DNA of 64,000 nt from Pieris napi (GCF_905475465.1 NC_062253.1:10726001-10790000), one strand, 5' to 3'; positions 48,667-61,082 are shown, numbered from the stretch's first letter. Numbers and translations are program-made. The notes: a model not told the origin generated them from the letters alone.

Positions 48667-50317
48667 GTGTAATCAACCAAAAGTATTATTAATTCTTCTG
48701 ATCAACTCTTGGTTTTTTAACAGCCACATTCTTGTAGATATCTACAAATACATTTCTTTACAATTACAACTTTTATCCAACAGAAAAAGATGAAATGAAC
48801 TTGAAATCAGCCTCGCTTGATCCGCGCAAAATCCTGGACTAAATATCATCATATAATTGCAATCTTTTATTATTTCTTCATAATTATATAACAACAAACA
48901 GAATTCTCTAAAAAATAATTATAAGTAAGTTCAAAGCTTTCGTGTTCGTGTCGCAATGTTCGCAACGAATGAGGTAAAGCGGATTATGTGTTATTAAGAA
49001 ACTCAACAAGTCCAATATATAATATTTATTCAAACGTTTCAATACCTGTTACTAATATGCCAATTTATATAACACTCTCATTCTAGGTTAATGGATTTAA
49101 TTTATCATACTGTGGTAGAAAGTGATATATGATGGCTTCAATTGTGTTATTTGGCTTATCTAAAGTAATTATAACACGAATTAATTAATAGCCAGTAGAA
49201 CTTCGTGACTTTTACATTAAATGCGTCGTAACTGGCGGACCTATGTGTACAGATAATTAGTGTATAGCAAATTGATAATTTAAATTCAAAATAAAAAATA
49301 ATAAAATAAAATATGTTTATTATGGAATATAAGATACAGGTATCACTCATTCCACGTCATTGAATCCCTACTCATCGGCAAAGAAGACAGAGGGTGTAGG
49401 CTGAGAGAAAAAGCTGGCGTAAAAAACTCTCGGTACTCTTTTAATAGCAAAACATCAAACAACTTCTTTAAAACAAATATCGCAAATTAATTAGAAGAAG
49501 CTTGTCTAGCACTAGTCCCAGGCCCTTTTATCAACTAGATAATCGAAAATCCTTTTATCAACAGAGTATCATGTCCACAAGACAGATAATTGAATTAACA
49601 ATGATTGTAAAATAATTATTTATAAATCTTTCAATCCAATTTTATCCAAATAATAAGAAGATATACATGGTCTGCGTACATTTACACTGTTCTAACAGTA
49701 AACAAAGCAAGTGAATCAAAATGTAGTTAAGCTAAATTGCATAGTTCACGCAAAGTCGCGGGACACTCGTTATGCGATAGTATCGGGTGTAAAAGACATC
49801 AACGATCCGATACAAGCCAACAATGTTTGATACAGAGGTGATGAACCTTTTTTAATTATGTGCCGATTTATGATTTAAGGATATTCCAAAACATAAAAAG
49901 CCCCTGTAATCTATGAGGTTTCGGGTCGAAGACTGCTAGCTTCTAGCAAGTCTCTAAGAAGAGTCTTGAAAATTAACCAAGTCTTTCACCAAGTACGATT
50001 GCTCAAAAGTGCATCCTCTGCTTGGAACAAACGTAGAATGATGAATTCACATTTATTTCTGTTAGAAAAGTTGTACTTAAATTATCTTTAGAGGTAGGGA
50101 GCTTAATAATAAATGATTGCTATAAGCACTATGTTTATCACCACTTCATAGCCATTTAGTGATTTAGCTGGACAATGGACAGCTCTATTAGTGTCTTTTT
50201 TATATGACCACACTTCTGTCCCTGTAAATTAAATATTTTGGTTGGTAACATGTTTATATCTCTTATAGGTGATCTGGGCACGAGTCAAATATATATGAGT
50301 GTGAGGAGTAAAAATAA
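48667..50317. other. No gene seen
   Basis: AT-rich DNA. A frame at 48397-48651 crosses the Helitron end and continues about 185 bp beyond it, so it is an accidental ORF. Nothing else is supported. Confidence 0.45.
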
Positions 50318-50568
50318 TAATCTGCTTCATGATCATTTTTCAATCTAATACGCAAGAAGGTGATCAGCCTCCAGTGCCTGACACACGCCATCGACTTTTT
50401 TTGGGTCTTAGACATGTCGGTTTCCTCACGATGTTTTCCTTCACCGTTTGAGGGAATGTTAAATGCGCACATAGAAAGAAAGTCCATTGGTGGACAGCCG
50501 GGATCGATCCTACGACCTCAGGGATGACAGTCGCACGATGAAGCCACTAGGCCAACACTGCTGTGTGA
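50318..50568 (-). mobile_element. tRNA-derived SINE S1, near full length
   Basis: On the minus strand the head carries an A box TGGCCTAGTGG and a B box GGATCGATCCC (about 50500-50560). The body follows with CCGACATGTCTAAGACCC, GGCTGATCACCTTCTTGCG and the tail ATGATCATGAAGCAG. Other copies are at 61083-61310 (plus) and, truncated, at 19822-20020 and 22905-23060. Confidence 0.85.
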
Positions 50569-50732
50569 GGAGTAAAGGGTCACATTATCTACAAATAACA
50601 ATTCCTATGAAGCATTAGTAGAAGCATATATTTGAAAAATAGAATTAAACAGTAGCAAAGAAAGTCCTTCTTCGCACAACTTCGGCCTTTTAGGCAGTCA
50701 CGGATATATGGTACCTGTATGGTAGACGCGTC

Positions 50733-51145
50733 GAATCAATCTTAAAATATTCGGATCAAACGTGAAATCTGTGCTGCTCTATGGGTATGAAACGCGGAAG
50801 GTCACCAAGGACATCTCGCACCGACTCCAAGTCCTCGTCAACCGCTGTCTTCGCCGTATTCTGGGCATCTACTGGCCCGAAAAGATCTCTAACGAGCAAC
50901 TTTGGGAGCGCTGCCGAGGAACCACGATTAGCCAGCGCATCAAGCGACGTAAATGAAAATGGCTAGGCCATACACTTCGAAGGGATCCCAAGCAGGCGCT
51001 TGATTGGAAACCTGGCGCCGTTCAGTCGCAGCCGAGGCAAAGAGAGCCGGAAAGACTTGGAGCGAGGTGAAATACGAGGCTCAAGACCGTACGCGATGGA
51101 GCCTCACTGTGGACGCCCTCTGCCCCATCAAGGGCTTATAGGATA
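50733..51145 (+). pseudogene. RTE-type LINE reverse-transcriptase C-terminus, broken
   Basis: The plus frame 50762-50956 gives SVLLYGYETRKVTKDISHRL, then NRCLRRILGIYWPEKISNEQ. Together these are the hallmark C-terminal segment of RTE-clade LINE proteins. A stop follows IKRRK, then HTLRRDPKQALDW in the same frame, and after frame shifts further tail pieces run to about 51145. It is more GC-rich than its flanks. It is 5'-truncated and dead. Confidence 0.8.
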
Positions 51146-51498
51146 TTAAGTCAAAGAAAGTCCCATAATGTGAAACTGATTGACCAAATGTTGAGTACGG
51201 CTAACTCATACTGTGTTATAAATAAGAGTAAGTGCGAGACAGGAGAATTTACATTGGAATTTATTTATAAATAGCTGCAATAGCCGCGTGATTTCACTAA
51301 CAGATACTTTAGGGTGGAACGTGAATTATCTGCTATTTTATCTCAGGATAAACTCACATTTCTAACGAGCACTATTTTGTTCATAATGTTGTTTTATTTA
51401 TAGGCAGTTTGTTTCAACTACACGTCAATCCTTTGTTTTACTTAGAGACCATTTAAATGTCTATTATGTATTTCATGACATCTTTTTTCAAAGTATGC

Positions 51499-51823
51499 AA
51501 ATATTCAAATTTTTCTATGTTTATTGTTTATATTCTTATTTGAGTGTTTCTAGATTCAACAAAATACGAAAACATATAAACTTTGATTTTTTATTTATTT
51601 TTATTGTGAAGTTATAGAAAACGTTAAGAGAAGGGATTCGAATTTCCATCTGTCCCCTTCTAGGTTCGATTCCTGGCAAAATTGCTGTTTCGGGACGGTG
51701 GGCACAGATCGTCTATTTGCCTTGAAAGTTAAGATAGTTTCATTAAAGTTTATATGTTTTCGTTTTTTGTCGAGTCTAGAAACACTCAAATTTCAAGATA
51801 AACATAGAAAATTTTCAATATTT
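51499..51823. mobile_element. Foldback element with a tRNA-like loop
   Basis: The left arm 51499-51584 and right arm 51745-51823 are imperfect inverted repeats of about 80-85 nt (TGAGTGTTTCTAGATTCAAC versus GTCGAGTCTAGAAACACTCA). The 160-bp centre contains GGTTCGATTCC (51663-51673). There CTAGG and CCTGG can pair around TTCGATT like a tRNA T-arm (Pol III B box). No full cloverleaf or clear A box is visible. Confidence 0.65.
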
Positions 51824-51875
51824 ACAGAGACAAATTAACATTATTTCACTTGAAATCTATCGTTTCAATTTTCAG

Positions 51876-52655
51876 TAAAAACTGTAAATGCTAAATCGCA
51901 AAATGAAAATCTCAGAGAAGATGCTATTGAAATAATTTGCGGAGACATCTCCAAAGGTCAGTATCGTCCCATGCCCTCAATGTGTGCACTTACATGAAGT
52001 ACCTGACCTGTCACATTCTCCTAATTTATTGAGGTTTTCTAAAGGCCTAGAAGACACAGCTATAGATAGATTTATGTAGTTCTGTTTGTACACAACTTTT
52101 CTAGTTTGGTTTGAGTTTTCAACAATACGCAACATTAATTGTTAGATTCTTGGGTAAATTTTTATTTCATTTAATGAAACACCTACAATTATAAAATGTG
52201 TTAATACGGTTCCAGACACGACAAGATAAATGTTTGTACGATTTATAGTGCGTGCAAATTTGTAAGTAAAATATCGCTTAGTGCAAGAATTTTTACGTCT
52301 TACATATGTGATTGTCAGATATAGTCATGGTTTCTGTGTATTTGTTATATTAATTATATTTTTAATTGTACAATTATCCGGTGTAGGTTTTATGCATTTA
52401 ATAAATACATATTTTATGCATAGAATAAATATGTGGGAAAATAAATATCAGAATTATTTTCGAGATAATGTAGATTTGATTTTAGAGGTGAAATTAGAAA
52501 AAATCCAAATTAATTTCGATTTTGATTCACGTTCTCGAATAGGCTTTTCGATCATTGATTCCCGATTGTTCGCTGTGTGTGGTCTATCATTTATTAAGCT
52601 GATATCACGAATCATGGGGTGCCTTTACCCGTTCATAAAGATAATTACGAGATAG
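51876..52655 (+). CDS. Possible two-exon fragment of a membrane protein (unrecognised)
   Basis: Exon candidate 1 is 51876-51956: acceptor CAATTTTCAG, donor GTCAGT, 81 nt, open, with EDAIEIICGDISK. Exon candidate 2 is 52282-52655, which follows a weak acceptor CGCTTAG and starts in the phase exon 1 requires. The join reads DISK-V-QEFLRLTYVIV and stays open to TAG at 52655. The second piece has a strongly hydrophobic segment (FVILIIFLIVQL and on to FMHLI), a charged stretch, and a second hydrophobic segment near LFAVCGLSFIKLI. The size and two-helix end faintly recall chemoreceptor C-termini, but the family's usual end motif is absent. Upstream exons were not found. It could be an AT-rich accidental frame or a pseudogene. 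Confidence 0.25.
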
Positions 52656-53879
52656 TGGATCAAGTGTGAAGATATCGCTTCTTAATGTTTTTTTTATAGT
52701 TTAAGATTATACTATTGGAATTCCGATTTTTGTTCATATTTTATTTTATTATCTCGTGGAGGATAAATTAAGCTTTATCTAATTGTTATTATTATATAAT
52801 TGCTTTATGTAGCATATATTTAAGACTGACAAAAATCTACCAAGTAAAAACAAGTGCTTTAAACATCACTATTATTTGTCGATAACTACTAACTAACTAA
52901 CTAAGAATATTACATAAGAGGGGATTTTTTTATATATGTCAATTAATTAATGCTAATGCAACTATCAATTAGTACTGATACCGCGCGTGATTGGACCGAT
53001 AGCGCCATCTTGCGGAATAAGTAACAAACAACAAGTGAGAATAAAACATTATTTATTGTTAAAACAAGCATGCACGATATTAATCAAATAAATAAATATA
53101 ATTCAAAATATATAATTTGCTATACCCATATGTTCTGCTACGTTTTATACAAAATCAACAGGTTTTTTCCCTCGCCATCACTTGTACTTACATTAAGCAC
53201 TCTCAAGAATTAAAGTGCATCGACTTTAATCCACTTATTCAACCGTCAAAAGTGACGTATCATAAATAAAAGAGGGCATTCGAACAAAATGACCGAACAA
53301 AACCAACCTCTTATTTACGAAAAATGCATACCTTCGTCCGCCATTCCTTTATTTTCTTTTTAGATTTATGCAAATTTTTTCGCATATTGTTAAGTCGAAG
53401 TTTGCCTCTCAAAGGAGAACAATGTTGATTATTTGTTATTTTTAATTACTTTCCGTCTTGGAAGTAGAATATGCGAAGTGGGTAATTTGTAAGCTGAACT
53501 TTATTATGGAATCTAGATAAGAATTTTTTAGTAATATCTATATCACCCACTAGCAATAATAGCTCTGTAGAATAAGTGTTTTATTTATAATGAGCTTGCC
53601 GCAAAGTATGTTAGATACGCATAACTTTGGTTATTGTTTGATATACTCAAAATGTGTTAAACATATTTTAACCTTATTTTCTACTATTACAGGAAGTTAA
53701 CACTAATTCGTTAGATAGAAACTTAACCTAAACGATAACTAATCACGGAAAATACACTCTTGTGAATACTTATGTGATAATCAAGACTACAAATCAGTGT
53801 ATTTAATCAAAATTGTTTTTTTTTTAATTTTATTTTATCTTGACTTAAATTAAAAATAAACATCTTTATAGTTTTTTGT
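52656..53879. other. No gene seen
   Basis: AT-rich DNA, stop-dense in all frames. GATAGCGCCATCTTGCGG near 52999 is a word seen in dispersed insect repeats; nothing longer is recognisable. Confidence 0.4.
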
Positions 53880-54060
53880 TCTCTTTGGGACGTAGGGTTC
53901 AGGTGCAGGCGCTAATTAAAGATTTAGGTTGGCGCCTGCTAGACAATGGTGACCCCAGAGCTGGTTGTTTCCCTATCACATATTGCAATACAGCGAAATG
54001 CTGCCAGCATTAATGATATTCTGCCACACGGATCAAACTTTTTAAACTTTCTATTTATCT
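53880..54060 (+). mobile_element. LINE 3' fragment (family C, copy 2)
   Basis: The plus frame reads VQALIKDLGWRLLDNGDPRA, then stops after KCCQH. The blocks CCCAGAGCTGG and AAATGCTGCCAGCAT align with CTCAGAGCTGG and AAATGGCACCAGTC at 57600-57760 and with GCTGCCAGTAT at 38712-38935. It is the C-terminal scrap of a non-LTR retrotransposon. Confidence 0.55.
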
Positions 54061-54639
54061 ATTCTTAACTATCAAATTTCTTATAATAGCGTTGAATAGA
54101 AGTTATTGCTTTATAACAAGAAGCCATGTTTTATAAATTGTCTTTATACCTACTCAAATAATTATTTCAGTAGTAGCGTTACAATTTTGTATAAGTCACC
54201 AGAAATATTCTTGAATAACATGCTTGCAATGGAATCTTTAGTTACGTGTGCCTCGGAGACAAACATAAAAAAACATATGAGTATACTTATATCGATTGTC
54301 TTTTGTTTTTTTTCTATCCACAGCGTAATTACGTTTATCGATAAATAGCTACGTAAGTAAGGTATATAATTAGAGTTCCACAGACATTTTCTATAGAGTA
54401 AACTTTCAATGGAACAAAACGAAGTATTGTTTGATAGATAAGCGGCTAACAGAGGCAACCTGGCTCGCTAGAGATAGGTCCCGATAGTGATAGGTTGGCT
54501 ATTCTGAAAGATTCGATATTTTTAGCGGTTTGTTTACTTAGACATTTTACTAGTTTTAGGTAACGGAGAAGAAGTGTGTTAACGATAGCAAAATAAATGA
54601 CAGTACGAGGAGTGTATGTAAAGGATGATCAATAATAAT

Positions 54640-54905
54640 AATAAGCCTTTATTTATCCACATATTATTGATTTACATTTTACTATTCTAAGATGCGGCCC
54701 CTGTCCGGGAGAAGGCTTCTTCCAACTTTTTCCACCCTATTATATTTTGAGCCACCGTCATACAATTTTTCCCAGCTACTCTGCGTCGGCCCATCACTCT
54801 ATTGGTCTGCCCTTGTTCCTTTTGAACCAGTCCATTTGGTTACTGTTTTAGATCATCTGTCATCTGTATAACGGGCTCCGTGCCCTGCCCATCTCTATTT
54901 AAGCT
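54640..54905 (-). mobile_element. LINE 3' fragment (family B, copy 2)
   Basis: On the minus strand a degraded reverse-transcriptase tail (GRSLLPDRGRILE in one frame, EAFSRTGAAS in another) is followed by the TTATTATTATTATTG-type A-rich tail, seen on plus at 54632-54690. It aligns with 11610-11880 and with the end of 3540-3960. Confidence 0.75.
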
Positions 54906-55024
54906 GTAGAGCATGTTGTAAAGAATGTTTATGTGACATACCTGTTAAAGCTAGTAAGCAATATAAAATATAATATTATTATAAGATTCTTATATTATTA
55001 TAATCTATATTCCATTACTATATG

Positions 55025-55265
55025 CAATTTGCTATTGTCATGTGGAACATGGTGTAATGGTTGCAGCTCCTTACAAACGTTGTATAAAAAAAAACATGGC
55101 GATTAAAAAGAGTGGCGGAGAGTTTATTGCCAGTTCTTTTCTTACGTTCTACGCCCTTTGTGAACTGGCACTAAATATAAAATTAGAAGCATTTCATATA
55201 CATTTCTTTTTTTTGACGATCATAAGTGTACAATTTGTTAGCTATATGATTAAATGATTTTTGAA
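55025..55265 (+). repeat. Dispersed repeat A, copy 2
   Basis: This is the inverted orientation of 2095-2335 and 60775-61040, running from TCATGTGGAACATGGTGTAA to ATTAAATGATTTTTGAATTT. It is open for 71 codons (55042-55257), but the frame is not conserved in the other copies, so it is not a gene. Confidence 0.75.
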
Positions 55266-56044
55266 TTTGAATTTCTTGACATAAGGCACAAGTGCCTAAT
55301 TTTTTTTTGTTGGATAGTAAATCTATCTGTTAAATTGTACCAGTATATACCTACTAAAATATGTAGATAATCCATCAAAAAATAAACTTCATATATGTCA
55401 CATATATCTTGCGATAATTTCGTAAAATGTCGATTGACTAAATGACTACTTAATAAGCCCCTATAACCGCGGGTCCGACAATGAGCTATTATAGATATTA
55501 TAGCTAGCTACAAGTCCACAGATTATAATCTTGACATGTATTGTCCACTTGAGTTATGGCTCCGTACTCCAGACGCCGTAAATTTGCGCTTACCCAGCTT
55601 TTACGATTCACCCTTTATCGATTATTCGACTTACATCTTGAAATATATGATATGAACTTGAATATATGAACAGTAGTAAAACCTTCAACAACACAGACTA
55701 GCCTTAGACATAGTTATTATTATTTTTTTGTCATTCAGGCTAAAATGGCGTAATAAACAAATAATGGAGGCAACTTGGCAAAAATTGTTACTATGTGAAA
55801 AAAACTTTTATTTTGAAATAAAAACTCAAAATAAAACTTCCAACTACTGGACAGAAACAATTTGAATATAACGAGCGTAAGGATTTTACGGGATCTACCA
55901 TAAAAGAAAATTATAATTGGAATGAATATATGGAAAAGGATTCCATTGTTTACTATTCCGATTGGAACCTAAATAAACGAAACACTCGTGGAAATCCCAA
56001 ACTCTGAAATTCTAAACGTTAAATATGTTTAAATATAAACATAT

Positions 56045-56360
56045 TTACGATTTTGGGCCTAGAATTGTTTAAATAGGAGGCAAACGGGCAGGAGGCTCAT
56101 GTGTTGTTAAATGATACCGCCGCCCATGGACACTCACATTGCCAGAAGGCTTGTAAGTGCGTTGCTGGCCATTCAAGAATTGGTATTGGCTCTTTTCTTG
56201 AAGGACCCTAAGTCGAATTGGTTCGGAAATACTTCTGTGGGCAGCTGGTTCCACATAGTGGTGGTGCGCGGCAAAAACTGCCTTAAGAAACGCTCAGTTG
56301 TGGAACGACGGCCATCGAGGTGATACGGATGGTATTTTGTAATTTGCCTTGACGTCCGAT
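56045..56360 (-). mobile_element. CR1/Jockey-like LINE 3' fragment, copy 2
   Basis: It is closely similar to the 3' half of 20147-20738, including CACATAGTGGTGGTGCGCGG, and encodes on minus the same MWNQLPTEVFP block. It shows frameshifts and 5' truncation, and here it lacks a clear poly(A) tail. Confidence 0.8.
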
Positions 56361-57064
56361 AATGAAACTCAAAATCTTGTTGTCTTTGAGTTTATTTGTT
56401 ACAAACATTTAAAAAAACTAATATTTCCTATTTATAATAAACACAAGTAGTCTGTGACACATATTTATAAGTATTATATTCTACTAGGGTAAGCCGTTCA
56501 TGGCAATTCTTTGTTATTCATTATATGTTTGGTTTTTTATAAAAGCTGTTGGGTACCTAAATAAAATAAATAACGTTGTAACTGTATTAAATGAGTAGAT
56601 ATACCAGGTCTGCGTTTTGCTTCTCTTTAGCAGCTTAGTATTGAGCGATGTTTTAGATTAAGAATTTAATGTGTTAATACGAAAAGCAATGAAAGAGGTC
56701 ATTCCTTAGATTGACGGCTCTAAACTAAATAGAAAATTCGTCTGGTAGTTTATAAAATAGATAATGACACAAAAATGTCAAAATCGTTAAACACACAGAA
56801 ATATGTTTCTAACGTTCTTCCCCCTAAAGTCCCCCGTCCTTTAAGTGTTAAATGTTTGTATTTAGTCATAAATAATTCGTAAATAGGAAATAGTAGGTTT
56901 TTAATAATGTTATTACTCATATTTGTGTTGTCTATGCTGTCTTAAAACTAACAATCGAATTTAAACTTTTTTAAATTATTATTTTCACCGATCAATCTCC
57001 TTCGTGCCTTCTCCATCTACACGACACTGGCGAAGTACCTTGTGCCCAGTTGGCACAAATAAAA

Positions 57065-57125
57065 GGCATTAAAAAAATGGTTCTAGTGGTTAGTATTCAC
57101 CACTAGAACCATTTTTTTTAATGCC
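57065..57125. repeat. Long hairpin with 26-nt arms
   Basis: GGCATT-A7-TGGTTCTAGTGGT pairs with ACCACTAGAACCA-T8-AATGCC. There is a one-base bulge in the A/T run and an 8-nt loop, TAGTATTC. The left arm abuts CAAATAAAAGGCATTAAAA, which looks like the A-rich 3' end of a retroelement. The hairpin may be a head-to-head duplication of that end. Confidence 0.75.
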
Positions 57126-57599
57126 AAAATAAACGTACCCAAATCACATCAAGTTGCGTACCAAATTACCTTCGAAGTTGGAAAACATTTTTGAACAGAG
57201 TCTAATAAATTTGAATTTCAATGCGATACAATTTTCGTCTTCATAAGGTAATATCTTGTAATAATTTCGAAGGGCTCACTACGACATCTTATAGATATAT
57301 TAGTCATTCGAAGAAATGTTTCTACACGACGTCTGCCGTCATCGTGGATTTTCCGTAACGAATAATATTCATCTACATATATTGCTATATTGCGCACATG
57401 TTCCCGCAATATTGAGTCTTATTTCGACCAAAACATCGTAAATTTATATACATCAGAAATTGAATTGATATTTTTCTTAATAATTTCAATTCTGTACCCT
57501 TAACAATTTACGACAGTTACGTCATGTATTCGTATACGTCACAGTTTCAATTTACGTTAGAACTGTGGTTCCAGAATATTGTAAATAAAAAATAGGAAT

Positions 57600-57760
57600 A
57601 AAATCGAACTGTGTAGAGATTCCTGGTGGCAATAACGGAAATCTCAGAGCTGGCGCTTTCCTCCACAGCGTATTCTCGAACATTGTCGAGGAAATGGCAC
57701 CAGTCCCATTTTTTACTCAGGGACCTTTAAAGGTATTTTATGAACCTATTTTTGGTGCAA
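57600..57760 (+). mobile_element. LINE 3' fragment (family C, copy 3)
   Basis: TCTCAGAGCTGGCGCTTTCC and GAGGAAATGGCACCAGTCCC align with family C copies at 53880-54060 and 38712-38935. The reading frame is destroyed. Confidence 0.5.
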
Positions 57761-59099
57761 ATATATTTTCTGAAATATAAAACACAGATGCATTTCATAC
57801 ACAATATTTAAATGATAGTTCTACTTGATATTCAATTAACTAAATCTAATATGGTAACACTAAAAAAATTCGGTCAATGACTCGAGTCTATGGTCAAGAT
57901 CAAATCTTAATACATTCCATTTTATAGATTATGAAACGAATGAATCAGAAAACACAATGACTTTCCAAAAACAATTAAAATGATTTTTCCTTATATTCTT
58001 TTCGAGTCATTTAGATTAGTTAATTTAAATTTGATCTTGTGGTACTAAAATTCCGAAATAAAAACGGGGGAATAAATCTACTTCGATAAACTGAATTTAC
58101 GACTTCTTCAATCTAAATGTATGGCAACTGCTGTTCTTAGGAGCGGTTTCATAAATAACTCATAAGAAACGCTACTACGAGTCACAAGATATTACCATTG
58201 AAATATAATCTAGGTCTTTCTATGTGCCGCCTACGATGCCTCGAGTAATAGGCCTTATACAGGATACCCACTTCGTAAAATATAAGCTTCAAGCAACTTC
58301 CTACTCTTTTATCATAGTGAAAGAGGATAATTTAGCCTAACAGTATTTCAATTCTGTTTTTTAACGCTAGGTATGGTATACAACCGGATCTTGTGGGTAG
58401 ACTAGTTTCAATAATATTGCTTACGTTGATACATTTCGATGAATCAAAACGTATATTTTGAAGTGGAATGATTTATTTGTTTAACGGAATTAATGAAAAC
58501 AAATCTCCATTTTAACTTAACAGATAATATTCTAATAAAAATTAGTATTTTTATAATTAAAGTTTTTTTTTGTAATTCTTACAGAATTGTGAAGTAGATG
58601 TGATAAATTATAAAAACCCAATATGAATACGAAATTAATAGGCCTATTAAAATTCGATCGATATACCATTCCATGTGTTTCTGCAGCCCTGTAGGATATC
58701 TCTGGTGATTAGGGCCTGTGGTGAGCCGCGGGAGGCCGCGTTTCGAGGTTCTATTTTAAACGAAGTGGATCATTTAAATTACAGGAAAGTAAAATGGACC
58801 TCGGCTTGATCGATGTTATTAGGTAGCCGATGCGTGGACCGAGATTTTAAAACAATGAATTATTCAATATTTTTGGATTCAGTGGGTAAGTTGCCAAGTA
58901 CGTCTACTCTAGTGTAAGTGGTACTAAATACTTTACTAAAAAATAAAAGGACCAAAAAAATAAGTAAGTAGGTACTAGAAAAAATAATAATTTTAAGATT
59001 ACGAAAAAATAGCGAAAAACCTTCATCAAAATTATAAGTTTATTTTTGTCATATTTCAATTTAAAATACTTTCTGTAACTTTATCAAAGTTGCCCACTA
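57761..59099. other. No gene seen
   Basis: AT-rich and stop-dense. A short GC-rich patch (GTGAGCCGCGGGAGGCCGCG, about 58721-58740) stands out without an ORF. Confidence 0.45.
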
Positions 59100-59345
59100 T
59101 TAAGACATAGACATAGCCATATCATTTATTACAAACAAAAACACACACACAAAATAACAATAATCAAAGAAAAAAATTGTTTTTTTCCCTTTCCCATTCG
59201 GTTCGTTTCAAGCGTGTAATGCGTGTGTGCTGTGGCTGTAATAGGCCCTGGCTCAGCATTTTGTTGAGGAGCAGAATGTTCCACAGCGCTGGTTATTCTG
59301 CCAACGGCGACATCAGCTAGTTTGCGCCTCAGTCGCAAAAAAACG
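59100..59345 (-). mobile_element. LINE 3' fragment (family E, copy 1)
   Basis: The minus strand carries a 69-codon frame starting MRLRRKLADVAVGRITSAVE. It ends in a tail translated as KKQFFSLIIVILCVCFCL, whose DNA (AAACACACACACAAAATAAC) resembles the tail of 61918-62320. It is read as the end of a retroelement ORF plus 3' UTR, not a host gene. Confidence 0.45.
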
Positions 59346-60774
59346 ACATGAAGCCGTCCGATGCTGGTGAATGGCTAGCTCCTGAGTACAACCCTGAGTA
59401 TTTAAGACTTCATAGGTTTTACTAAATCATCAAATTACTCGCACGTACTCTGAAAGGTTTAACTCTGGTTTAGCTCCAGTGCCTAGGCCTTAGGGTACCT
59501 GATTGTTACGTTAGGAGGCTACATCGACCACCGTTACTATTCGTACCTTCAGCGAAAACTAACCTCTCGAAAAGGGCACACATGGCACAATGTATGGAAA
59601 TAATTGACGAACTGCATATAGATTATCGTTCTTAGAAATTTGTAGACGTTTCTAATTCTGTTGAGTGAACTGACAAAAGGTTTCCTTCATATCAGGAACT
59701 GATACTGTAGAAAATAGTAAGTCTTTTTATAAATATTTTAATTTATTACTGTTGAATGTAGTGTTGTTTTTTGAAGTTATACTTCTTTAGGCACGTTATG
59801 AAAAATTGATGAGAGTAAAATTTTACGATGCGCGCGCACCGTGACACAAAAATAGCAGAATGAAGTTGCCCACGGAAGATGCTACGTCATTGGACATAAT
59901 TTAAAAACAACATTCGAAGAATAATAGAATTTATGTTACACTTAATGTAAGAGAATAATAATAAATATTTATTTATTAAATTTTTCAAATGTAAACTGAA
60001 CTTTATTGACTATAATGACTCCTTTTCCAGTCTCTGATTATTTAATTGTAATTAATTATTTGCATGCAATCAAACAAAAAACTATTTTTAATAATGCCAA
60101 AGAAGTATAACTTACGCGCGTACATAAGTACACGCACCCTTTTTTTTCTATGTATGTATTGCTTTGTATGTGATGTAAATAGTTGCCGCAATGGAGTTAT
60201 CTTATGTTGTTAAATAAATAAATAAATAACTTAATTCTTAAATAATCACTGGTATAGAAGTGATTGATGTGAAATTTATAAGCGTCCGGGCAAAAGTCGT
60301 TCGTGCCTCCACAGCTTAATTCTTTGTTCCTCACATACGATGATAGAACTCGACGTCTCCATTCAAATGAGGCTTGTTTGTCGTTACATCTAATTGGATA
60401 CGAAATATCATACATACACAAGTGATTTCATGTGGTCAGAAAAGATTTCAATTTAAATAAGATTATGGGCCTCGCAGTAAGGTCATATTTCTACGTCAAA
60501 TAACAAGCAATATATTTTGATTTAATTGCAAACGAATTATATATATTGTTCTTTTGTCAAATGGGAACTTTTAATGAGTAAAGGGAACTGGCATCTATTT
60601 CGATTTCGGAGCGGATCAGTACTTTGATTAATATAATACCAGCTTCTGCTTGCAGATACGCCTGCGTGTATTATTTATTGCGACCTCTTAAAAAAAATAG
60701 GTAAATCTATCTAATGGTGGAAATGTATGAAAAAACATTGGTAGTTTTTAAGAGCAGTCAAAAGTCAAAAGTTA
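59346..60774. other. No gene seen; possible unclassified repeat
   Basis: Around 59829-59885 a CpG-rich block (ATGCGCGCGCACCGTGACAC) and, near 60112-60140, CTTACGCGCGTACATAAGTA bracket about 300 bp of AT-rich DNA. They may be the ends of a dispersed repeat, but they are not inverted repeats of each other. There is a short (AAAT)n run at about 60212-60228. Confidence 0.35.
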
Positions 60775-61040
60775 AAACCATTTATTCATATAGGTAACAC
60801 AATGTACACTTATGACCGTCAAAAAAAAGAAATGTATATGAAATAGAAGCATTTCATATACATTTCTTTTTAATTTACATTCAGTGCCAGTTCTCAAATC
60901 AAGGGCATAGATCGGAAGAGAAGAACTGGCAATAACCTTTCCGCCACTCTTTTTAATCGCCAAGTTTTTTGTTTTACACAACGTTTGTAAGTTGCAATCA
61001 TTACACCATGTTCCACATGACATCTTAAGTAATAAATAAT
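60775..61040 (-). repeat. Dispersed repeat A, copy 3
   Basis: This is the same family as 2095-2335. It carries an internal hairpin (AAATGTATATGAAAT / ATTTCATATACATTT, about 60830-60867) next to the shared GTGCCAGTTCTCAAATCAA block. A minus frame of 83 codons overlaps it and is not a gene. Confidence 0.8.
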
Positions 61041-61082
61041 AATAAAATACATTAAAAACAAAGATTTGTCGCAGTCGATTTG

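Noticed and set aside
55042..55257. 71-codon ORF
   Set aside because: Lies wholly inside dispersed repeat A, and the frame is not kept in the other copies.
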